From: Deltaproteobacteria bacterium | GTDB lineage: Bacteria; Desulfobacterota; Binatia; Binatales; Binataceae | Reading direction: 5' to 3' | DNA length: 64,000 nt | Assembly (NCBI GenBank): GCA_021801125.1 | Contig: JAJYYI010000017.1 | Coordinates: 97,095 to 161,094, forward strand | Shown: one piece after another, positions 1 through 10,133 of the stretch | Layout: each line of letters starts with the position of its first letter | Position numbering within the stretch: position 1 is the stretch's first letter | Notes under the pieces: generated by a model | The model's database searches: none | Told to the model about the DNA's origin: nothing | What the model saw: the letters and a program-made list of their open reading frames with translations, nothing else | Made by a program: the position numbers and the translations under genes

Positions 1-216
1 TGGCAAACAGCCGACGGCCTCGGTTCACGCATTTAAACTTCCGACGAGTCGCCGGCAAGCCTCATAGTCACCTTCGCCGGAGCGCCAAGAGGCACCGTGA
101 ACATCCGCAGCGCGAACAGCCAAGACGTCGTCGCTTAAGCGTCATTTTCTTCGCGCCGAGTCCGCGGGAGCAGTGAGGAGGGAGAAAGCGGAAAAACTGG
201 CGTGACAGGCCTAGCG

Positions 217-825
217 CTACTTCTTGGTCTCTGGCACATACTTTGAGGGACAGCTTGTAAGCACCTGGTCTGCAGCCACGGTCCGCGACGAGATGAGCTT
301 ACCCTCTACGATAACGTCGCGATTCTCAGCAAACATGTCCGGCTTAGGCTGACCGACGGATATTACCACGAATGCCGCTGGGTGCGCGCCAAAGCTCCGC
401 CGCCGGTCGGGTTCGCCGACCTGACCCTCCGGCATTGCCGCGGCTTCGGCCTCTCCCTGGCTCTTCCCGTCAGCGGCGTAGCCGTTGTCTGTGGAAACCA
501 ACGCCACTGTGGCTGACCGTCCGCCCGCCTTTCCGGCCGCGCCCGCGCCGTCAACCGACATCGCGTGCGACTTAGCGCCACCAGCGTCGGGAATCGGCAC
601 GATCGTAAAGACCAGCTTGAGAGACGAAGGATCCCAGCTAACGCTTCCCGGCTTGACGCGCCCCGCGATACGCAAAGGTTGACCCTTCAGTGTATCGGCT
701 GACGCCGCAACCTCTGACACCGTGAGATAATACTCGGCGGTGTTGCGAATCGCGGTAATGATCAAATAGACGATCGCGCCCGCGATGAGCCCACCGCCGA
801 TGAGGAAACGTGGCTTTATACGCAT
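217..825 (-). CDS. ccmE: CcmE-like cytochrome c maturation heme chaperone, CxxxY variant
   Basis: 202-aa ORF with N-terminal TM (FLIGGGLIAGAIVYLIITA), CcmE core 'YYLTVSEV...LKGQPLRIAGRVKPGSV' and C-terminal 'PDMFAENRDVIVEGKL...ADQVLTSCPSKYVPE', where canonical CcmE has HxxxY. Confidence 0.85.
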   Translation of the reverse strand: MRIKPRFLIGGGLIAGAIVYLIITAIRNTAEYYLTVSEVAASADTLKGQPLRIAGRVKPGSVSWDPSSLKLVFTIVPIPDAGGAKSHAMSVDGAGAAGKAGGRSATVALVSTDNGYAADGKSQGEAEAAAMPEGQVGEPDRRRSFGAHPAAFVVISVGQPKPDMFAENRDVIVEGKLISSRTVAADQVLTSCPSKYVPETKK

Positions 826-1192
826 CAGTCTGCCGAATAAATTCTATACTCCTATCGCCGAGGAAGGTAGCCGACTTCCGGGTTTTGCTGGGGGCCGCGG
901 AACAGCCGATCAATTTCAGCGGTTCGGCGGCAGGATCGCACTCGTATGGCGCAATTTGCCGCCCTCACCGCGTTAGCACGCGAATCCGGCGGGGGCTTTA
1001 AGGCAGTGGCAACAAACTTCGAGCGTAGGAGCGCGTAGGACGTTGCGCGCCGCGCCCACCGGCACTCAATTTTCTCGCCGGCGAGCTACACGCGCCGTCT
1101 TGACGCGCTCAGGTCAGCGCTTGCCGGACCCTTGAGAGTGGCAGCGAGACCGGATTCAAGGGTCCGACAAGCATCTCAAGCATTAGAGGTTA

Positions 1193-3433
1193 CTATCGCG
1201 GTGTCGGCGACGTTGTGTTTGCGCCCATGTTTCCGAAGAGATTGCCCAGACCAGGTGGAAAAGACGTGGGCTGTTGCTCTGGTGAAACCGATACCAAGAC
1301 GTCGCTCTGGGCGGCGTTTTTAATCGCCTGCTCCGCATCCTCGGGCAGCAGATAGCGTTCCACCACCTGCCGAGTGACATAGCTGGCTACCGCGGCGACA
1401 TAGCCGCCGTGAGTCCCGTACAAGGATTGCAGGGAAGGTCGCGGATCACCCGCCGATGCTGCGTCTTCGTCCGTGACGGGCAGCGGGAGGTACATGCCGT
1501 TGAGTCCGCAGATGTCGCCTTCCGTAAAACCAGCGCGACGCAGGTTCCATCCGGTCAACGTGGCGGTTGGCACGCCCACTAGCGGCACCCGCACACCGCC
1601 GAGGTCGATGCCCAGCTTGTCAGTCTTTGGCACTTGGACCTGGTAGGTGTTGAGGAAACTCGGATGCCAATTTGTGATGACGCCGCCGTTGTTCGCGACA
1701 CCCGAACCGAAATCCTTCTCGCCCGTTGCGTTGTAGTAGCCATCATAGCTGACCCCCGGAATTTCAGGGAAAGCAACGGCCTTCTGATCGAGAGGATCGC
1801 TCACCAAGGTGCCGTCTCTGATGGTCGGATACACGCTTGGCGGGGGCGGGATCTTCTCGGTGACCCACCGGTCGAGCGCGATGAACAGGGCGCGCACCGC
1901 CGGCCAGCGCGTTACGGGATTGCTCAACTGCTGGCATTCATTGTCCGGGCCAAGCGATGGCTGGCTGCCGGCTATCACAAAGTGTTCGGTGCCGGCGATG
2001 AAATAGACGCGAACGTTCGGCGGCAAGGGGACGTCGTGGCCGAAGCCGTCGGTTGTCACTAGGGACTGATCGCCCCACCACCATTCGCTGGAAGAATTAA
2101 CCTGGATCACGTACGGGTCCGTTTGCGGTCGCTTGAGGATTCCGTCGGATCGCGGCCCTTGAATTATCCCCTGGGCCACCAGCGGATTCTCTCGCACGCC
2201 GAAGTTAAAAGGAAAGGTCACGCTGGGATAGATTCGCGCGCGGTGTTGGTCCGACCACGGATTAAGCTGCCCAAAGCGGTAGTTCTCCCCCTGGCCTAGG
2301 AAGGCCGCGCCCACGTCTATGTCCACGCCGTCAAACACCTTGCGGCCGGACAGATCCTCGTTGAACCCCTGGTAAAGGTAATCCCGAAGATAGGCCCCGC
2401 TCTGCGAAGCGCCCCAACCCAGCGCGTATCTGACGCCGCCGGCGTCCGCCAAAGGGTTTGGGGTGCCCGCCGAGTCTTTGTCGTAGTAGCGGAAGAAAGA
2501 AACGACGTCGCGCGTGGCTGCGTAGCCGATCCCCAGCACCAAGGGGTTCTGCGCCACGTAATCGAGTTCGTAAACCTTTCCGCTTTGAAAGCCACCGGTC
2601 AAGCAAATCTCGGTCGGGCTTTTAAAAGACCACTCGCTTTGCGGAACGAGAGTGCCTACCGGAATCACCGTGGCGGGCGGGCGCGGCGAGTCGCTTTTGC
2701 GGACGTAGAGCTTAGCGGTGTTCATCTGGCTCTGGACTGCAGGGTAGCTGTAATAGCTCGACGAGCCGCTTAGCGGCATACATGTGGTGGTACCATTTGA
2801 CGAGAAATCCAGCGGTTCGGAGTAGTCGACCGCTATCTGCTGCGTAATCGGACTGCCGTCCGGCTGGGTCGCGATCGGCACCTGAATCGTGATCCGATTC
2901 GGCGCGGGCAGCGCGTCACCCTCCCATCCGGCCCAAAGCAAGGCGTAACCGCGGTTGAGCAGGAAGCCGTTGCCGAAATCCTGCAGCGTCGTTGGGTCGT
3001 TATTCACGCCGGCGTCGTTCATTGCCGCGAGGATCAGGATGCTTCCCCGGTTGTTTACCTCGTAAAGAATCTTATGGTTCCATTTGCCTGAATCCACAGG
3101 ACGCAACAAAAGAAAGTCGGTGCTGTATTCCACCATGCCACTCGCATTGCGGGGGGCGTTCTGAATATCGGTGATCACGGCATTGCGCGGATCCGTCGGG
3201 TCGAGCTGAAAATCGATCGTACCTCGTATCTTTTCGTACGCCCCGGACGGTCCGAAGGAGTGCCCCCCGGCGACTATGGAAGTCTCGGTGATATGCAATA
3301 CAGCAGTCGTGGGTGCAGACTCGTTGATAGTTGCGGCGTACAGGAGTTTAGCAGAGACGGAAAAACTAGATAGGAAAGTGATTGACGTTAACGCAGTAAG
3401 CAACGCGCGCCAACTGCAATAGGTTTCACCCAT
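1193..3433 (-). CDS. Exported alpha/beta hydrolase domain protein (large, Abhydrolase_10-like)
   Basis: Long ORF; signal-like N-terminus from MGETYCSWRALL; motifs 'FGPSGAYEKIRGTIDFQLDP', 'LYEVNNRG', 'GRKVFDGVDIDVGAA' typical of this family. Start chosen at the internal Met before the signal peptide. Confidence 0.75.
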   Translation of the reverse strand: MGETYCSWRALLTALTSITFLSSFSVSAKLLYAATINESAPTTAVLHITETSIVAGGHSFGPSGAYEKIRGTIDFQLDPTDPRNAVITDIQNAPRNASGMVEYSTDFLLLRPVDSGKWNHKILYEVNNRGSILILAAMNDAGVNNDPTTLQDFGNGFLLNRGYALLWAGWEGDALPAPNRITIQVPIATQPDGSPITQQIAVDYSEPLDFSSNGTTTCMPLSGSSSYYSYPAVQSQMNTAKLYVRKSDSPRPPATVIPVGTLVPQSEWSFKSPTEICLTGGFQSGKVYELDYVAQNPLVLGIGYAATRDVVSFFRYYDKDSAGTPNPLADAGGVRYALGWGASQSGAYLRDYLYQGFNEDLSGRKVFDGVDIDVGAAFLGQGENYRFGQLNPWSDQHRARIYPSVTFPFNFGVRENPLVAQGIIQGPRSDGILKRPQTDPYVIQVNSSSEWWWGDQSLVTTDGFGHDVPLPPNVRVYFIAGTEHFVIAGSQPSLGPDNECQQLSNPVTRWPAVRALFIALDRWVTEKIPPPPSVYPTIRDGTLVSDPLDQKAVAFPEIPGVSYDGYYNATGEKDFGSGVANNGGVITNWHPSFLNTYQVQVPKTDKLGIDLGGVRVPLVGVPTATLTGWNLRRAGFTEGDICGLNGMYLPLPVTDEDAASAGDPRPSLQSLYGTHGGYVAAVASYVTRQVVERYLLPEDAEQAIKNAAQSDVLVSVSPEQQPTSFPPGLGNLFGNMGANTTSPTPR

Positions 3434-4408
3434 ATAAATCCCCCATTTGGACGAGGAAGCCTCGCCCGCATGACTGAGCTGTTGGTCCGACCGCTTGTCG
3501 AGCTGCCTCAGGCGCCGGCAACCGCAGCGGAATCCTTGCCCGCGTATACTCAACCGGGCATGCCAACGTCATGTAAATTTTGCTCTACCTGAGACGAACG
3601 CGATCTCCCAGGACAGCATAGTTACCCCCCTAAAAAGTTTATTTTTCTAAGGCGCTGTAAACGCTCGGTTAGACGCGAGGGTCATCCGACGAAAACGTTT
3701 ACAATTCCCTACGCAAAACACTCTTTCGACCCCAGAGCGTGAATTCGACACGCAGGAATAGCGTTGCGCCAGACCTATTGCAAGTGGCTTTGTGACGTCT
3801 TCGAACTGGAGATAACCAGACCGAACATGAGCTACTTCAGCGTTGATGGTCATGTACTTCCATTGGTGGATACAAAAAACCCTCTCAACACGTGCCAAGC
3901 CATAGGTAGAGCATGCTGCTCCCCTGCGTTCAGCCTGCCTGGTAAACTGACGACGCCGGGAAAGCCGGCCATCGGCCCCAACGGCCGGCCCCATGGCTGC
4001 GTCCTTAGCGCTTTGTGTTAAATCTTTGATTCGGTTGCCGGCTGCCGCCCGCCGACCGAGCCAGCCGCGAAGCCAACCGAGCGCGCCCGAAGGCCAATCG
4101 CAGCGAACCGCTTTTTCACTGGCGCCGCCACTGCATCGCTGCCGCCGAGCGTTCTGAGCCGAGCGGCGGACGGCCGTCTGCGGGCGCCGGCAGACGCGGC
4201 TGCCCATCGCATAACGGGGCTGGCCGCTGGCGCTGTTGGCTTCAGGACCTTACGGATGGTCTGGCCTAATCCGGCTTTTTAGGCGTCGATCGTGATCGCC
4301 GCGCGCGGTAGGCGGTTTGGAACGATAGGGCAGCGAACGCGGCGGGAGAGGTCGCGCGAGCCCGCATCGCCGCCGGTGGGCGGCGTTGGAAGAGTGAGGC
4401 AAGCCTAA

Positions 4409-4774
4409 TCAGGCTTTGCGGTCGAAGATAAAAAGCCAGGGTTCGGTAAAGCCTGGCGGTGAGATGTCGAGGACGCGGCGTTTACCATCGGTTTTGAGTG
4501 GCGGGCGCTCGAAGCCGGCCGCGACGAGCGAGGCGGCAACCGCCTCGACGTCTTGCGCCTCGAGCCATAACCCGATCATCCCTTGTTTTTCCGCCCCGGG
4601 CGTATCGGGCTGCGGCGTTACGACCAGCCTGATAGCGGCGCCGGCTATGGTCAGCACAACCTCGGTATCACTGCTGACGCGATCGACCTGGAGTCCGAGA
4701 TTGCGCTGGAACGCATTCAATGCGGCCTGCATTTCGGGCACGGCTACGTCCAAACCTGAAAGTCGCTTTATCAT
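4409..4774 (-). CDS. VOC/glyoxalase family protein
   Basis: 121-aa ORF 'MIKRLSGLDVAVPEMQAALNAFQRNLGLQVDRV' with a betaalphabetabetabeta-type pattern; ATGA overlap with the upstream cupredoxin ORF. Confidence 0.7.
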   Translation of the reverse strand: MIKRLSGLDVAVPEMQAALNAFQRNLGLQVDRVSSDTEVVLTIAGAAIRLVVTPQPDTPGAEKQGMIGLWLEAQDVEAVAASLVAAGFERPPLKTDGKRRVLDISPPGFTEPWLFIFDRKA

Positions 4775-5610
4775 TCACGTTCCCCCGAACCCCGGCTCGC
4801 CAAGTTCACGACAAAGTTCACCGACGTGGTGCGGCCAGCTTCGACGGTCACAGGCTTCGAAATCGTGCCCAATACTTCTTGCCATACCTGAAGTTGATAT
4901 TTGCCCGGCGGCACTCCGCTAATCTTGAAATGCCCCGCGCGATCGCTCACTGCATAGTAGGGATTCGGCGCAACAAACCACCATCCGCTCATCCAGTTGT
5001 GCTGATCGCAGGTGACGTGGACTATCTCTGGGTGATCCAGCTTTACCCGTAGCACCTTTTTGAAACTCGGCTGCGCCAGGTTAAGCGGACGGTTCAACTT
5101 GGAATGGGTATGCACGTTATGCAAGGTGCCATCCGAATTGATGACTTCCACCGTGGTGCCCACCTGAAATGCGAGCACGTGGGGCTCGTATCGGCATCCG
5201 CGCTGATCCATCTGCACCTCCTTGCCTGGCGCAGCCTGGCCTACGGGGGCCGCACTGGGCGCGTCGGGGATGCTCACCACGGCGTTCGCGATTCCATGGT
5301 TGGGTCCAACCAATAAATCTTCTTCGTACTTCGGCGCGGAGCCGCACGTCGCGATATCCGTGGTTATCTCGATACGCTGGGGTTTCGGCGGCTCGCCTTC
5401 TAGGGTGACGACGCCCACAATAGAGCCGGTTTGCTGCGCGGACGCCGCCGGCAAGTTCCGCAGGACGTAACCTCGGAGTGAAAGCAGGGCGAGGAGCGCA
5501 ATCCCGCCCCTGGCGATAATTTTACGCCAGCTTTGCGATGGGCCCGGTAACCAGCGCCTCAGAACCTGGCTTCGCACGAAAATGCGCGCGTGCTCCTTCG
5601 GGCGGACCAA
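4771..5610 (-). CDS. Exported cupredoxin-like protein with carboxypeptidase-regulatory-like domain
   Basis: TM/signal N-terminus; 'TVEVINSDGTLHNVHTHSK...VHVTCDQHNWMSGWW' (type-1 Cu-like H, C, H, M ligands); C-terminal 'GHFKISGVPPGKYQLQVWQE'. Confidence 0.75.
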   Translation of the reverse strand: MVRPKEHARIFVRSQVLRRWLPGPSQSWRKIIARGGIALLALLSLRGYVLRNLPAASAQQTGSIVGVVTLEGEPPKPQRIEITTDIATCGSAPKYEEDLLVGPNHGIANAVVSIPDAPSAAPVGQAAPGKEVQMDQRGCRYEPHVLAFQVGTTVEVINSDGTLHNVHTHSKLNRPLNLAQPSFKKVLRVKLDHPEIVHVTCDQHNWMSGWWFVAPNPYYAVSDRAGHFKISGVPPGKYQLQVWQEVLGTISKPVTVEAGRTTSVNFVVNLASRGSGERE

Positions 5611-5632
5611 AGCGTTGCGGTCCGGAATTCAC

Positions 5633-6253
5633 CTAGCCTTCTTTGCGCAAAATCACAATCGTGTGAAAGGAAAAGCGCGACGCCCTCTCCCGCCGCTCCA
5701 CCCTAACGGAATTGTCCTGCAGCACATCGCGCAAGCGAAGCAGGGTTGTCCACCCCAGATGCTTAGTGACCGGATTGATGACCGCGGTGAGCGTGCCGAG
5801 AATCGGATTCTCGTTGCGGAAGTGATTGATGATCACGATTCGCCCGCCGACCTTGCACACCCTGCGCATCTCAGCCATCGCGCGGCGCGAGTCGGGCACC
5901 ACGCTAATGACATGGAAGGCGCAGACCACGTCGAAGCTGTCGTCGGGGAAATCGAGGCTTAGCGCGTTGCCCTGCGCCAGCTCGATGTGGCGCCAATCGT
6001 TTTCCTTGATTTTCCCTTGCGCCTGCTCAAGCATCTCGGCTGAGCTGTCTACGGCAACCACCTTGACATAGGGCGGATAAGCGCCGAGAGAAATGCCCGT
6101 GCCGACACCGACTTCCAACACCCGCTGACCGGGGCGCAAGGCGAGCGACTGGATTACCTCATACTCGTGGTCGACGAAAACCCGGCCGAAAACGTGATCG
6201 TAAAGATGTGCAAAATCGGAGTAAACGCGGCTCTCGTGCGGCTCAGCCATCAA
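5633..6253 (-). CDS. Class I SAM-dependent methyltransferase (PmtA-like)
   Basis: 'VLEVGVGTGISLGAYP' SAM motif; 'VAVDSSAEMLEQA'; 'VCAFHVISVVPD'. Confidence 0.8.
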   Translation of the reverse strand: MMAEPHESRVYSDFAHLYDHVFGRVFVDHEYEVIQSLALRPGQRVLEVGVGTGISLGAYPPYVKVVAVDSSAEMLEQAQGKIKENDWRHIELAQGNALSLDFPDDSFDVVCAFHVISVVPDSRRAMAEMRRVCKVGGRIVIINHFRNENPILGTLTAVINPVTKHLGWTTLLRLRDVLQDNSVRVERRERASRFSFHTIVILRKEG

Positions 6254-6332
6254 TCTGTCTTCCTTGCCCGGAGACTACGGGCACACTGCCCCCTGCACCC
6301 GTGCGGCGCTCGTTAGGCGAAGTAAGTGGGTC

Positions 6333-6566
6333 TCATGCGGCGGCGTTGAAGCCCCTGAACTGGCGCTTGTAGCTGATCACATCCCCCCGGCGAAAACGCC
6401 ATTGCCGACCCTTTTTGAAGGCCGGCAAGAGGCTGCGGCGAGCCAGTTCGTTAACGGCGTCCGGGCTCACGTCCAGCAATAGCGCAACTTCGCGCGAATT
6501 CAATATAACTTCGTCCTTGTCGATAGCGGCCACAAACCGCCTCTCCTCTCCCCGGCCGTCGTGCAC
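6333..6566 (-). CDS. Excisionase/MerR-type helix-turn-helix DNA-binding protein
   Basis: 'ILNSREVALLLDVSPDAVNELARRSLLPAFKKGRQWRFRRGDVISY' is the typical short HTH_17 pattern. Confidence 0.75.
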   Translation of the reverse strand: MHDGRGEERRFVAAIDKDEVILNSREVALLLDVSPDAVNELARRSLLPAFKKGRQWRFRRGDVISYKRQFRGFNAAA

Positions 6567-6885
6567 GATGCTCCACCGCGGACTCGCCCGAGGTTCATCG
6601 AAGCTTTTGACCAGTGTTTGACCTACGCAGAACTTGCCGCAACACTGGGTCGGAGGCCGTTCGTCGAGACCACGGCGACATCGTTGGAACTCAGCGCCGT
6701 GGTCCTGACGGCCGATCTCCCGCGCATACCCGACGGGCTTGACTGCTCGTTGTCGGGTTTTTCTGGCGGCCCGCAGAGGCGGACCGCACGGATATTAAGC
6801 GTGAAGAAACTGCGCTCAAGCGTCAAGCCTTGGGCCGGTTAAAGTGTTAAAAGCCGCCGCCAGCGAACCGGGTCGGAGACTATGC

Positions 6886-8544
6886 TCAAACGCTCAGCGC
6901 AGTCAATTTGCGCGCCGAGATGAGGTAATCATACCACGCTCGCGTCACGACGACGCAGGAAAACAACCCGGTCAACACGCCCACGCACAGTGTAACCGCA
7001 AACCCCTTCACCGGTCCGGTCCCAAACTGGAACAGAATGAGGCCGGCCACGAAGGTGGAAATGTTCGAGTCCCGGATCGCCGACCACGCGTGCTCGTACC
7101 CCAGCCGGACCGCCTCTCGGGGCGAGCGGCCGTTACGCAATTCCTCGCGCATTCGTTCGTTTACCAACACATTGGCGTCTACAGACATCCCAAGCGTGAG
7201 CACGATACCGGCAATACCGGGCAGGGTGAGCGTCGCCTGCATCGCCGCCATCACGCACAAGAGCAACAAAATGTTCAGCACAAGCCCGACATCGGCAACC
7301 AGACCGGCGCGGCTGTAGTACGCGGCCATGAAGATCAGGACAACCGCCGCGCCCACGACGAACGAAAGCTCGCCCTGCCGGATTGAATCGCGGCCGAGCG
7401 AGGGTCCCACGGTGCGCTCCTCAATTATTTCGACCGGAGCAGGGAGCGCACCGGAGCGCAGGACGATCGCGAGATCGTGCGCTTCGTTGATCGAGAAGCG
7501 GCCCGTGATCGACACCTTGCCGCCCGGGATACGCTCCTTGATGACCGGCGCGGAATAGACCGTACGGTCGAGGATGATCGCCAGACGCCGTCCGACGTTG
7601 TCGGCGGTCACCGCGTCGAAGATTTTGGCGCCTCGCTGATCGAGATCAACGGATACGTATGGCCCTTCCAGGCGCGAGCCGGGACGGACGCGCGCGTCCA
7701 CGACCGAGTCGCCGGTCATCAGCACGGGCGACTCAACCAGGAAGGGCTCACGCCCTTCGCCACGCGCCGGCCCGTAGACAATTTCATCACCCGCCGGCGG
7801 ACCGGTTTGCAGAGCGTCCTGTACGCTGTGCGAGTCATCGACCAGCTTGAATTCCAGCACCGCGGTCTTACCGATAAGCTCCTTGGCGTGCTCAGGATCC
7901 TGGATGCCGGGCAACTGGACGAGAATGTCATTGTCGCCTTCTCGCGCCACAGTCGTCTCGCGCACGCCCAATTGGTCGATTCGGTTGCGAATCGTCTCCA
8001 GCGCCTGGTCCATCGCGCCGCGCCGGATGCGCAGCTCCTCGGGCACGCGCAGCTTGAGGTCGAACGCCGGGCCGCTGCCTGAGCCTTCCGCGGGAGCCAT
8101 GGTGAACTCGGAAAACGACTTCTCCACCAAGGATTGGAACGCCGAGCGGTCAGAGGTGTTCTTGAGTTCCGCCGTCAATGTGCCGGAGGGTCCTACCGAG
8201 ACCTGAGCAAACGGTATTTTATTAAGCTTCAGTTCGCGCTTTAGATCGTCAGCCCGCCGCGCCACGGCGCTGCGCACTGCGGCGTCGAGCTTCACTTCCA
8301 GTAGCATGTGCGTGCCGCCTTGCAGATCAAGGCCGAGTTGGATTTTCGGTATTGGAAGATACCCTTTCCACCACTCGGGCAGGGTCACGTTAGCAGTGGG
8401 CAGCAACAGGACCACAGCCAGCGCGGCCAGGGTGGCAGCGACATAAAGCCGAACGGCGCCTCCACCGCCGGTGAAGTGAAGGTAAAGCAGCGCGCCGGCC
8501 AGGGCGAGCAAGATTAAGATCGGGGCAAAATTCTGATTCTCCAA
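6886..8544 (-). CDS. secD: Protein translocase subunit SecD
   Basis: 'KIQLGLDLQGGTHMLLEV', 'GRFSINEAHDLAIVLRSGALPAPVEIIEERTVGPSLG', 'LTLGMSVDANVLVNERMREE'. Confidence 0.95.
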   Translation of the reverse strand: MENQNFAPILILLALAGALLYLHFTGGGGAVRLYVAATLAALAVVLLLPTANVTLPEWWKGYLPIPKIQLGLDLQGGTHMLLEVKLDAAVRSAVARRADDLKRELKLNKIPFAQVSVGPSGTLTAELKNTSDRSAFQSLVEKSFSEFTMAPAEGSGSGPAFDLKLRVPEELRIRRGAMDQALETIRNRIDQLGVRETTVAREGDNDILVQLPGIQDPEHAKELIGKTAVLEFKLVDDSHSVQDALQTGPPAGDEIVYGPARGEGREPFLVESPVLMTGDSVVDARVRPGSRLEGPYVSVDLDQRGAKIFDAVTADNVGRRLAIILDRTVYSAPVIKERIPGGKVSITGRFSINEAHDLAIVLRSGALPAPVEIIEERTVGPSLGRDSIRQGELSFVVGAAVVLIFMAAYYSRAGLVADVGLVLNILLLLCVMAAMQATLTLPGIAGIVLTLGMSVDANVLVNERMREELRNGRSPREAVRLGYEHAWSAIRDSNISTFVAGLILFQFGTGPVKGFAVTLCVGVLTGLFSCVVVTRAWYDYLISARKLTALSV

Positions 8545-8590
8545 GAGCTAAACCGGTTCTCAGCCGAAGCTGGTTAAAAGTCAAGCCGAT

Positions 8591-8974
8591 TCAAGCGCTG
8601 CCCTTGCTATGGGCCGCTTCATCCTTGTCCTTGCCGCCTTTGGACGTTTTGCCGTAGGTCGACAATGCAGCTATCTGCGCCCTTTCGACGCGAACCGTCA
8701 CGTTGGGCGCGATCTCCAAGGTCACTAATTTATCGCCGAGCTGCACCACCCGGCCAAGCAAGCCGCCAGTCATGACGACCTCGTCGTTGCGTTTAAGCGC
8801 GCTCAACATCTTTTGATGGTCGCGCGTTTTTTTGACCTGCGGCCGAACCTGGACAAAGTACAAGATGGCAAATAGCAGCACCATCGGCACGAGGTACGCG
8901 AAGATGACCTCGCCACCCTGATTCGGCGACCCGGGACCGGCTGCTTGGGCCCATGCGATTGTTTGCCATATCAT
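8591..8974 (-). CDS. yajC: Preprotein translocase subunit YajC
   Basis: 'VPMVLLFAILYFVQVRPQVKKTRDHQKMLSALKRNDEVVMTGGLLGRV'; adjacent to secD and tgt. Confidence 0.93.
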   Translation of the reverse strand: MIWQTIAWAQAAGPGSPNQGGEVIFAYLVPMVLLFAILYFVQVRPQVKKTRDHQKMLSALKRNDEVVMTGGLLGRVVQLGDKLVTLEIAPNVTVRVERAQIAALSTYGKTSKGGKDKDEAAHSKGSA

Positions 8975-8989
8975 GCTTTTGTATGCCTG

Positions 8990-10120
8990 TCAGTGCTCTT
9001 TCACGCCCTCAACCAGGCGCTCCGCCAAAGTGCGCCGGAAGATTTCATAGGTGCCGGACGCGATTGCGATCCGTGCTTGAGACATCAATGTACAGTAAAA
9101 AGAGAGATTGTGCTCTGTAAGCGCGCGCGCCGCAAGAATTTCCCCCGACAAATAGAGGTGGCGCAGGTAGGCGCGGCTAAAAGTCCGGCATGTCCGGCAG
9201 GCGCACGATTCATCCAGTGGCATCGGATCGCGCGCGTAACGAGCCTGCTTCACTGAGACCACGCCGCTGCTGGTAAATGCGCTGCCATTGCGCGCGTTGC
9301 GCGTGGGCAGCACACAGTCGAAAAGGTCGTAGCCCAACGCGATCGCCGCCAGCAAATCCTGCGGTGTCCCGACGCCCATCAGATAGCGTGGCTGCCCTGC
9401 CGGGAGAAGCTCGGAGACTAAAGCCGCCGTCTCTAGCATCTGCGGCTTCGGTTCCCCAACCGAAAGGCCGCCAACGGCGAAGCCGTCGAACGGCAGCGCC
9501 GTCAACTGGGCCGCGCTGCGCTTGCGTAGTTCAGGGTAGACGCCCCCTTGCACAATCGCGAACATCAACTGATCACTTTGCCGTTTCGCTTGGAGCGAGC
9601 GCTCGGCCCAGCGCGCGGTCAAATCCACCGAGCGCGCCACCCGGTCGACACTGGCCGGATACGGCGGGCATTCATCGAGCACCATCATGATATCCACGCC
9701 TAGCGCGCGCTGACCAGAAATCACGCTCTCGGGCGTCATCTCGACCTTGCGTCCGTCGATATGCGAACGCAGGCGCACGCCGTTCTCGTCAACCGAGGCC
9801 AGCTTGGAAAGGCTTAAGGTCTGATAGCCTCCGGAATCGGTGAGCAGCGCACCGCGCCAACCCATGAACCGATGCAGCCCGCCAAGTTTGCGCACCAATT
9901 CCTCGCCGGGCCGCAACGTTAAGTGATAAGCATTGGCGAGTAGCAGGCGATAGCCAAGTGCCCAGAGTTCATCCGGCGCCATCGCCTTGACGCTCGCCTT
10001 GCTTCCCACCGGCAGGAAGGCGGGCGTGTCGACGATCGAGTGCCGGGTGGTCAACCGGCCGCATCGGGCTGGCCCGTCGCGCGCGACCACCGCAAACATT
10101 TCCTTCCCGCTCGGCTCCAT
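8990..10120 (-). CDS. tgt: tRNA-guanine transglycosylase
   Basis: 'TPAFLPVGSKASVKAMAPDEL', 'LTDSGGYQ', 'LPFDGFAVGGLSVGEP', Zn-site 'CACRTC...H'. Confidence 0.97.
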   Translation of the reverse strand: MEPSGKEMFAVVARDGPARCGRLTTRHSIVDTPAFLPVGSKASVKAMAPDELWALGYRLLLANAYHLTLRPGEELVRKLGGLHRFMGWRGALLTDSGGYQTLSLSKLASVDENGVRLRSHIDGRKVEMTPESVISGQRALGVDIMMVLDECPPYPASVDRVARSVDLTARWAERSLQAKRQSDQLMFAIVQGGVYPELRKRSAAQLTALPFDGFAVGGLSVGEPKPQMLETAALVSELLPAGQPRYLMGVGTPQDLLAAIALGYDLFDCVLPTRNARNGSAFTSSGVVSVKQARYARDPMPLDESCACRTCRTFSRAYLRHLYLSGEILAARALTEHNLSFYCTLMSQARIAIASGTYEIFRRTLAERLVEGVKEH

Positions 10121-10133
10121 CCGCCCCGTGACC

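Noticed and set aside
3647-4207. 186-aa minus-strand ORF in the 3.6-4.4 kb intergenic region
   Set aside because: Arg/Ala-rich, no motif or signal; region looks non-coding
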